DNA from: Myxococcota bacterium
GTDB taxonomy: Bacteria > Myxococcota_A > UBA796 > JAFGLY01
Reading direction: 5' to 3'
Assembly (NCBI GenBank): GCA_024276675.1
Contig: JAJRWT010000032.1
Span: 62,001-126,000, forward strand
DNA: 64,000 bases
In this document: one piece after another, positions 8,593 to 14,924 of the stretch
Layout: each line of letters opens with the position of its first letter
Numbering within the stretch: the stretch's first letter is position 1
The notes under the pieces: model-generated
The model's input: only the letters and a program-made list of their open reading frames with translations
Told to the model about the DNA's origin: nothing
Databases searched by the model: none
Program-made: the position numbers and the translations under genes

Positions 8593-10050
8593 CTAGGCAT
8601 AGTAGGCACAGGGTTCGCCGGGGAAAAAGGCCAGGAGAAAGTCCAGTTCATCATGGGAGCCGTCTGTGAGTAAGGTGGGGAAGGGGCCCATGCGGCTTGC
8701 GGTGAGCATGGTACGTTGGCTCTCGAGCAGAGGTAATGAAACCTGCGAGGAATCCAGGTCGAAGCCGCTGGCCAGGAACTCCGCCACTCCGTCCACCAGC
8801 GTGCAACTCTCGTAGGGGTAGACATCTACTTCCATGCTGTAACTGGACAGGTACGGGGATTCGTCCCCACAGAAGGCCGCGCCGTAACGGGCGGTGAACT
8901 CGTCCACGGGAGACGCCACCGAGCCGTCGTCCTCGTACACCTTCAAATCGGGTTCATAGTCATCGGCCCAGGGAAGGTAGGTCCAGTCGACCTCGCCATT
9001 ACGACTGACCCGTATCTCGTCCCGGGTCTGCATCACAGAACGGGTCTGGGTTTCGAGACGGGCTTCCACAGGCTCGGCAACTATGGATTGCCACAGATCC
9101 AGAAGGGGGCCCGCGGCGTTTTCTCCCACGCTCTCCAGCCTGGCGTAGCCGTCATCTTCACCTGTGGGACTGGCATCGCCGGCACCTGCCTGGAATAGAG
9201 CCACGACCACCGGACTGTCAAAACTCTCCTGAAATGCCAACTCGGTGTGCCCGGGGGCGTCCACGGAAATCATTGCGTTGTCTACGTCCAGCACGATTCC
9301 GTGAATTCCGAAGCCATAGAGCACGGCCATGGGATCGCCGACGAGCGTGTCGATACGCATCATCCATAGCAGGGGATCCTTCCATGGACCTGCGGGAATA
9401 TCATCGAAGACTGCCAGATCGTCGTTTTCACCACGGCGATCTCGATACACATCATCGTTGGGATCCCAGTCGGTTTCCATTCCCAGGCCAACGGATGCTT
9501 CTTCACGTGCTTCGTAGGCCGCGAGCGCCACGCTCGTCGTGGCGGATGTCATGCGAACGAAGACCTCGTGGTTGTACGAGTCGCCGCCCAGGTACCAGGT
9601 GGGTTGGGGGTTGAAATTGCCGTAGGCGTTGTGGGTGTGGCTGGTGGCGACCACGACCCGTCCCTCCAGGTCGAGCCCTGTGGCCGAGGAGAGGGTGGTC
9701 TCCAACTCGCCAACCAGGGCGTCGATGCTGTAGATCAGGTCGATCTTGATGAGCACCAGGTTTTCCTGGCCGTTGTCGAACCAGAACGCCTTTACCGGGA
9801 TCCTGGTCTGGACGCCCGCTGATGGACTGAACTTGTCGGCGTAGGCGCTGTCCCGTGAGTCGACGTGCCCGGCGAAGAGACGAGTGGTGTAACCGCCCAG
9901 GGGAACACCTACGGGAAGGGAAAGGTAGTCCTCGGAAGCTCCGACGAGAAGTGGTCCAGGTGTGACGGTTTCAAGAACCGGGGCCTGGTAGGAACAGCTC
10001 GCCAGGGTCGTGGCAAGGGCGAGGGCGAGTACCAGAAGATGGCTGGCCAT
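8593..10050 (-). CDS. Neutral/alkaline ceramidase-like lipoprotein, N-terminal part
   Basis: 485 residues. Lipoprotein signal ends in LASC (Cys19). Ceramidase landmarks: VGVPLGGYTTRLFAG near the start, the zinc-binding VATSHTHNAYGNF, a second His in GFGIHGIVLD, the catalytic-Ser region QAGAGDASPTGEDD (GDxSP), and the third zinc ligand region FFPGEP just before the stop. Neutral ceramidases hydrolyse the amide bond of ceramide to a fatty acid and a sphingoid base. The frame ends at TAG 8595-8593, immediately followed in frame by ATG and the rest of the domain, so this part alone lacks the fourth zinc ligand (Tyr) and the C-terminal beta domain. Activity of this fragment alone is doubtful. It starts 48 bases downstream of the methyltransferase gene. 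Confidence 0.8.
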   Translation of the reverse strand: MASHLLVLALALATTLASCSYQAPVLETVTPGPLLVGASEDYLSLPVGVPLGGYTTRLFAGHVDSRDSAYADKFSPSAGVQTRIPVKAFWFDNGQENLVLIKIDLIYSIDALVGELETTLSSATGLDLEGRVVVATSHTHNAYGNFNPQPTWYLGGDSYNHEVFVRMTSATTSVALAAYEAREEASVGLGMETDWDPNDDVYRDRRGENDDLAVFDDIPAGPWKDPLLWMMRIDTLVGDPMAVLYGFGIHGIVLDVDNAMISVDAPGHTELAFQESFDSPVVVALFQAGAGDASPTGEDDGYARLESVGENAAGPLLDLWQSIVAEPVEARLETQTRSVMQTRDEIRVSRNGEVDWTYLPWADDYEPDLKVYEDDGSVASPVDEFTARYGAAFCGDESPYLSSYSMEVDVYPYESCTLVDGVAEFLASGFDLDSSQVSLPLLESQRTMLTASRMGPFPTLLTDGSHDELDFLLAFFPGEPCAYYA

Positions 10051-10098
10051 GGATCCTCCTGCAGCCGGCTTTTCGCCGTATCTCCATGGTTCCCGGGT

Positions 10099-10938
10099 TC
10101 ATTTGACGTGTGCTGGGCCGGCTGTCTGTTCTGGCTCTTGGGAATCAGGGTTCGCAGGGACCCGAGGCTGGTCCGGCAAAGCCGGTGGCTTTCGGAAGAT
10201 GAACAGGTAGGAGTCTTTTGCCTCGAAGTGGGTCATGGATTCCTGGACGAAACCCGCGTTGGTGAAGTTGGTCGTGATGGCTTCGGGAGTGCCGCGGGGA
10301 TCGGTGTCCATGTACTGGAGCACCATGGCCTTGCCACCGGGCCTGGTAATTTCGTAGCAGTTTTCCAGTAGTCGTACGTTTTCTTCCAACAGGTTGGTCT
10401 GGGCGGGGAAGTCCAGGTGGGAAAGGGCTACCACGTCCACGGAATCCGGCTGCAGGGTGGTGCTGTCAAGTTCGCTTAGAATGACCTCTATATTCCCGTA
10501 GGGGTTGTAGAGTTCGTCTTTCAGTCGCCACCTGAGGAAATCCAGTGCTCGCTTCTGGATGTCCAGAGCAAAGACCTTTCCCGTCGGCCCCACGTCGTGC
10601 GCAAAACGAAAGGTATAATATCCTATTCCACAACCAACATCCGCCACGATTTCGCCTGGCTCGAGGTTCATGGCGGAGATGACCGCTCGTGAGTCTTCGT
10701 GGCGGGTGACCAACTGGTCCACGATCTTGTACGGCTGCATGAACCAGTAGGTGCCGACGAGCTTGTGGAAGATCTCGTGGGACTTTCGTTGAATGTCCAG
10801 GAGGAAGCCCTGGCCGGTGATGCCAGCTTCGTCCCCGGCTCGGACGATGGGGGGAAAGGTTGCCAGCACGATGCCCAGGCAAACTACAAGGTACACTGGC
10901 GTCGAAGATGGCCGGGAAGATTTTTTTGAGCAGGACAT
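10099..10938 (-). CDS. Exported class I SAM-dependent methyltransferase
   Basis: 279 residues. Residues 1-35 look like a Sec signal peptide: basic start (CSKKSSRPSS), hydrophobic core VYLVVCLGIVLATF, cleavage region PIVRA-GD. A Rossmann methyltransferase follows, with motif I IVADVGCGIGYYT, the acidic post-I loop VFALDIQ, and the region TRPGGKAMVLQYM. Such exported methyltransferase-fold proteins are annotated in several Gram-negative groups, but their substrate and their source of S-adenosylmethionine outside the cytoplasm are unknown. It is the first gene of the minus-strand run with ceramidase, esterase and membrane protein. The Pro-rich tail (PALPDQPRVPANPDSQEP) looks disordered. Confidence 0.75.
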   Translation of the reverse strand: MSCSKKSSRPSSTPVYLVVCLGIVLATFPPIVRAGDEAGITGQGFLLDIQRKSHEIFHKLVGTYWFMQPYKIVDQLVTRHEDSRAVISAMNLEPGEIVADVGCGIGYYTFRFAHDVGPTGKVFALDIQKRALDFLRWRLKDELYNPYGNIEVILSELDSTTLQPDSVDVVALSHLDFPAQTNLLEENVRLLENCYEITRPGGKAMVLQYMDTDPRGTPEAITTNFTNAGFVQESMTHFEAKDSYLFIFRKPPALPDQPRVPANPDSQEPEQTAGPAHVK

Positions 10939-11351
10939 TGTTGCTCTGTTGTTGGCGGAGTTGTTCCGTGGAGGGCCCCTGCTTTGCTTGTCAGCCTGGG
11001 CTCCCCGGGAGGATCAGTTTTCACCCTACAGGTCCCCGCCGAGAATGGTTCCTGTGTTGGTCTACCGAAACTCCGGCTGCAAAGGTGCTGCACGGTATCA
11101 GGGACTAACTTTCCGCCAGTCGAGGGGCAAACAGGAACAATGGAGAAGGCGGGCTGCCAGGCGCCGTCTGGACCTGCCTATAAAGCACCCAGCCGGGCAA
11201 GAGCCACCGCTTCAAACTTGACTGTACTCCGGACTCGGGTTTAAGTAGCCCCACGCGGGCCAGAATCGGCTGCAGCGGGGTGGGCGGGTGTGATACTTTG
11301 TGGAGCTTTTCGCTCCCTCCTGCTATCCACCCGAATCGTTGCGAGAAACCG
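10939..11351. other. Divergent intergenic region between methyltransferase and lyase genes
   Basis: 413 bases without a convincing gene. Two weak plus-strand promoter-like sites lie before the lyase gene. One is TTGACT at 11218-11223 with a TTTAAG/TTAAGT hexamer 16-17 bases later. The other is an extended -10-like TGTGATACT near 11290, which would give a leader of about 50 bases. No clear hairpin, repeat or RNA gene was seen. Confidence 0.3.
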
Positions 11352-12881
11352 ATGACAGTCCATATTACTGGTAAAAACCTGACCATCGAAGATATTGAAC
11401 TAGTCGCACGGCGTGGCGAAAGAGTGCTCTTGCATCCCGATGCCGTCGCCCGCATCAAGGCCTGCCGGGTCTTCATCAACCAGCGAATCGAAGCCCACGA
11501 AATCATGTACGGTGTAAACACCGGCATCGGAGAGTTCTCTGAAGTAGTGCTGGACGACCAGCAAGTGGAACGGTTCCAGAGATACCTGGTCTACAATCAC
11601 GCCGCCGGTATCGGGGAGCCATGCCCGGTGGAACATGTGCGGGCCGCCATGCTGCTCCGAATCAACGTCATGGCCAATGGCTACTCTGGATGCAGGATCG
11701 AAATCCCACAGACGCTGCTCCAGATGCTGAACGCGGGCGTTACGCCGGTGGTCTGCCAGAAGGGTTCGGTGGGGGCCTGCGGAGATCTGGCCCCCATGAG
11801 CCAGATTGCCCTGACCTTGATGGGGGAAGGCGAGGTCTTCTTCCAGGGCCAACGCCTGCCTGCTGCCCAGGGTCTGGCCAGGGCCGGCATCCAACCACCG
11901 GGTCTGCAGGCGCGAGATGGCCTGGCAACAATCAACGGCTCCAACCTGATCACCGGAATCGCCTCACTGACTGTCTACGACACGGAACGTTTCCTCAAGC
12001 AGGCGGAGATCGCCGCCGCCATGACCCTGGAGGCTCTGCGTGCCAACATGAAGCCCTACGACGCCCGACTCCACCAACTTCGAGGCTTCAAGGGGGCCGT
12101 TGCCTCTGCTGCCAACATCAAGAAGGTCATCCAGGGCTCTGACCTTCTGAGCGGCAAGGCCAAGGTCAAGGTTCAAGACGCCTACAGCATGCGATCCACC
12201 CCACAGGTACTGGGCGCGGTCAGGGACCACATGTGGTGGACACGCAAACAAGTCGAGACAGAGGCCAATGGCGTTGGGGACAACCCCTTGTTTCTACCCG
12301 AAGATGGCGTAGTACTCACCGGAGCCAACTTCCAGGGCACCCCGGTGAGTCTGCCGCTGGACACCATGGGTGGCGCAATCACCATGGCCTGCGTGATTTC
12401 CGAACGTAGGATGAACCGCCTCAACAACCCCGCGCTCAGCGTTGGGTTGCCAGCCTTTCTCACCAAGGGTGCCGGCATGATGTCTGGCATGATGCTGAGC
12501 CAGTACACAGCCGACACCCAGGTAGTCGAGCAGCGAATTCTCTCCACGCCAGCCTTCATACAGTCCATTCCCGCTGCTGCCGACCAGGAGGATTTCGTCT
12601 CCATGGGCATGAACACGGCCCTCAAGACCCTACAGATCCTGGATCTCGCCTACGGAATCCTGGGGATCGAGTTCATGGCGGCGGCCCAGGCGCTGGACTT
12701 CCGGGACTTCCGCTTCGGTGAAGGCAGCAATATCGCCAGACAAGAAATCCGTCGTCACGTGGAACATCTCGAAGAAGATCGTCCTCTCTACCCAGATCAC
12801 AATTCCATGAAGGCTCTCGTGAAGAGCCGTTCCATTCTCGAGGCCGTGGAGGATCACATCGGTCCCCTGGCCACCTATTGA
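11352..12881 (+). CDS. MIO-type aromatic amino acid ammonia-lyase / aminomutase family protein
   Basis: 509 residues, the usual length for the histidine/phenylalanine/tyrosine ammonia-lyase family. Landmarks: active-site Tyr53 in YGVNTGIGEF, the MIO region GSVGACGDLAP (138-148), YSMRSTPQVLGAVRDH, and the C-terminal QEDFVSMG. The electrophilic MIO cofactor normally forms from Ala-Ser-Gly. Here it is Ala-Cys-Gly (142-144, codons GCC TGC GGA). A Ser-to-Cys variant of Pseudomonas putida HutH has been reported active, so the cofactor may still form. The selectivity pair is Asn82-His83 (LVYNHAAG), unlike Ser-His of histidine, His-Leu of tyrosine or Phe-Leu of phenylalanine lyases, so the substrate is open, and a mutase is possible. 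ATG 11352 is taken because homology begins there; its ribosome site is weak. No hut genes are nearby. Confidence 0.88.
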   Translation: MTVHITGKNLTIEDIELVARRGERVLLHPDAVARIKACRVFINQRIEAHEIMYGVNTGIGEFSEVVLDDQQVERFQRYLVYNHAAGIGEPCPVEHVRAAMLLRINVMANGYSGCRIEIPQTLLQMLNAGVTPVVCQKGSVGACGDLAPMSQIALTLMGEGEVFFQGQRLPAAQGLARAGIQPPGLQARDGLATINGSNLITGIASLTVYDTERFLKQAEIAAAMTLEALRANMKPYDARLHQLRGFKGAVASAANIKKVIQGSDLLSGKAKVKVQDAYSMRSTPQVLGAVRDHMWWTRKQVETEANGVGDNPLFLPEDGVVLTGANFQGTPVSLPLDTMGGAITMACVISERRMNRLNNPALSVGLPAFLTKGAGMMSGMMLSQYTADTQVVEQRILSTPAFIQSIPAAADQEDFVSMGMNTALKTLQILDLAYGILGIEFMAAAQALDFRDFRFGEGSNIARQEIRRHVEHLEEDRPLYPDHNSMKALVKSRSILEAVEDHIGPLATY

Positions 12882-12929
12882 ATCCATCGGATAGACCCCA
12901 CGACCCTGCTCCCGACCGCCAAGGACTCC

Positions 12930-13469
12930 ATGTTTTCTTTCCTGTTGTTCTTCTGCCTGGGTTTCACCGTCTCGGCGGCCCGGATCGCCGATGTCTACAT
13001 CGCCGACTCCATCGAACTGGACGGTCAGCAACTGCTTCTCAACGGAGCCGGGCTGCGCGAGTTCCTTTTCGTCGACATCTACGTGGGGGCCATGTACCTG
13101 CCGCAGCCCACCCATTCGGAGACCGACGCCATTCAGGCTGATGTCCCCAAGCGCATCGAGATGCACTTCATCTACAAGCACGTCACGAGAGAGCAGATGT
13201 TGGAAACCTTCCAGGAAGGCCTGGAAAAGAACCCGCAGGTAGCCCAGCTCCGAGCGCGTCTCGATGGCTTGTACGCCATCATGCAAGATGCCTGGGCGGG
13301 GGATCGGGTGGTGATAGACTATGTGCCGGGCCTTGGCACCACCATAGACATTGCCGGAAGGGCACGCAGTACCTTCGAGGGCTACGACTTCATGCAGGCC
13401 ATCTGGACCTTGTTCATAGGTCCCCATCCACCCAGTAGAAAACTCAAACGCGGGCTTCTTGGCAACTAA
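12930..13469 (+). CDS. Secreted chalcone-isomerase-like protein
   Basis: 179 residues. A signal peptide (MFSFLLFFCLGFTVSAA) precedes a chalcone-isomerase-like fold of the bacterial type. Matching stretches are LNGAGLREFLFVDIYVGAMY near the N-terminus and the terminal FMQAIWTLFIGPHPPSRKLK followed by RGLLGN, where the family has a short helix then a Leu-Leu-Gly end. Bacterial members are mostly uncharacterised and are thought to bind small hydrophobic or fatty-acid-like ligands; isomerase activity should not be assumed. AAGGA stands six bases before ATG 12930. It follows the lyase stop by 48 bases on the same strand and is probably co-transcribed with it. Confidence 0.75.
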   Translation: MFSFLLFFCLGFTVSAARIADVYIADSIELDGQQLLLNGAGLREFLFVDIYVGAMYLPQPTHSETDAIQADVPKRIEMHFIYKHVTREQMLETFQEGLEKNPQVAQLRARLDGLYAIMQDAWAGDRVVIDYVPGLGTTIDIAGRARSTFEGYDFMQAIWTLFIGPHPPSRKLKRGLLGN

Positions 13470-13598
13470 GAGCCGTCCGTGGGATCCATCCGCAGTTGTC
13501 GGCGTGCGGAAGAACCTCCGCGCCACAAACAATGTCCTTGTCCTCGGGACTGCTTCACTGCTACTCTGCTTCCTGACCAGCAATTCCCGGAGTTACCC

Positions 13599-14900
13599 AT
13601 GTTCCTGGCAACTGTGGAAAGTGGCCCGCTGTCCCTGCCGACCGTCGGCGTGTTCCTGCTGCCTGCCTGCTATTCAACCGTGGTGGACGAATCACCAACA
13701 GACAGCGTGACGATGGACAGCGCGGACACATCAACTCGGGAGACAGGGGAACCCAGCGGCATGTTGGCTCCCATCATTCAAGGAGACAGTGACGAAATCT
13801 TCGACGATGACCGGGTGCTTGTCTTCGAGTTTCGACTCGACGACGATTCCTGGCAGGCTCTACTGGATCAACCAAGGGAATACGCAGCCGCGACCTTCAT
13901 CTGGGAAGGCCAGGCCTATGGACCGATAGGTATTCGGACCAAGGGGAACAGCTCCTGGCTGCCCATCGATGAAAAAGCCTCTCTGAAGGTCAAGTTCGAT
14001 GAGTACGATCCCGATGGCGAGTTCTTCGGTATGCACAAGCTGACCCTAAACAACATGAGCCAGGATCCCAGCATGATGCACGAAAGGTCTGCCTACAGGA
14101 TCTTCCGGGAGGCGGCAGTGCCATCACCCAGGTGCAACCATGCCAGGGTCATCTTGAATGGAGAGTCATATGGGCTCTACGCCAACGTGGAAACAACGGA
14201 TCGCAAGCTGGTGGAGCGCTGGTTCGCCAACGATCAGGGTACGCTCTTCGAGTTGACCGATGTTGATTTCCGTGACGAGTACATCGCCGACTTCGAGCTG
14301 GAGTTCGGAGACGACGATCGCTCGACCCTCCAGGCAGTGGCAGATGCCCTGGAGAATGCCGACCCAGAGGCAGCCATGGAGGAGGCCTCCACCTGGGTGG
14401 ACATGGACAACTACCTGCGCTATTGGGGCGTCGTAGCCTATATCGCCCACCTGGACGGGTATCCATATGCCGACCCGGGCGATGACACGCATGTCTACGA
14501 CGATCCCGACACTGGGCGCCTGTTCTTCATCCCCCACGGCACCGACGAATCGTTCGTCAACTCCGATGACTGGATTGAACACGGAATCCACGGTGTGCTT
14601 GGCGAAACCTGCATGGAAGTGTCCGCCTGCAAGGAGGGTTTCCGCCAACAGCTCTCTGAGATCCTGGATCTTGCCGACTCCATGGATCTGCTGGACTACT
14701 CCACGACCGTCCAGGAACAGATCGCACCGGAAGTAGAGGCAGATTCCCATCGGCCCTACAACATGGAAGCCGTGGACCAGTTCCAGGCAGCCATGCTGGA
14801 GATGATACAGAACCGGAGAGCTACCCTGGAAGAACAGGGTATCTGTAACAAGACCAGGAGAAAGGGCCTTTCCAGCAAGTCTACAGGGAATGCTCATTGA
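13599..14900 (+). CDS. CotH kinase-family lipoprotein
   Basis: 433 residues. The start ATG 13599 (CGGAG eight bases upstream) gives a lipoprotein signal ending LLPAC, then an Asp/Thr/Ser-rich linker (DSADTSTRETGEPSG). Residues from about 75 on match the CotH fold: FEFRLDDDSWQAL, GIRTKGNSSW, HKLTLNNMSQDPSMMHER, YGLYANVETTDRKLVERWF and the metal-site region LFFIPHGTDESF. CotH is an atypical protein kinase that phosphorylates spore-coat proteins in Bacillus; in Myxococcota the family is expanded as surface lipoproteins of unknown target. An earlier in-frame ATG at 13479 would place the signal 40 residues inside the protein. It lies between the chalcone-isomerase-like gene and the TolB/C39 gene, all on the plus strand. 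Confidence 0.8.
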   Translation: MFLATVESGPLSLPTVGVFLLPACYSTVVDESPTDSVTMDSADTSTRETGEPSGMLAPIIQGDSDEIFDDDRVLVFEFRLDDDSWQALLDQPREYAAATFIWEGQAYGPIGIRTKGNSSWLPIDEKASLKVKFDEYDPDGEFFGMHKLTLNNMSQDPSMMHERSAYRIFREAAVPSPRCNHARVILNGESYGLYANVETTDRKLVERWFANDQGTLFELTDVDFRDEYIADFELEFGDDDRSTLQAVADALENADPEAAMEEASTWVDMDNYLRYWGVVAYIAHLDGYPYADPGDDTHVYDDPDTGRLFFIPHGTDESFVNSDDWIEHGIHGVLGETCMEVSACKEGFRQQLSEILDLADSMDLLDYSTTVQEQIAPEVEADSHRPYNMEAVDQFQAAMLEMIQNRRATLEEQGICNKTRRKGLSSKSTGNAH

Positions 14901-14924
14901 ACCTTCCACTCCGCTGGTAACGAG

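Noticed and set aside
8593..8595. Selenocysteine or general stop-codon reassignment at the ceramidase TAG
   Set aside because: Selenocysteine uses TGA, and TAG ends other genes here (trpS, yqgE, 44730). Pyrrolysine cannot be tested within this window.
10610..10620. TATAAT near 10613 (and a similar one near 30223)
   Set aside because: Both lie inside coding sequence with no matching -35 hexamer at proper distance.
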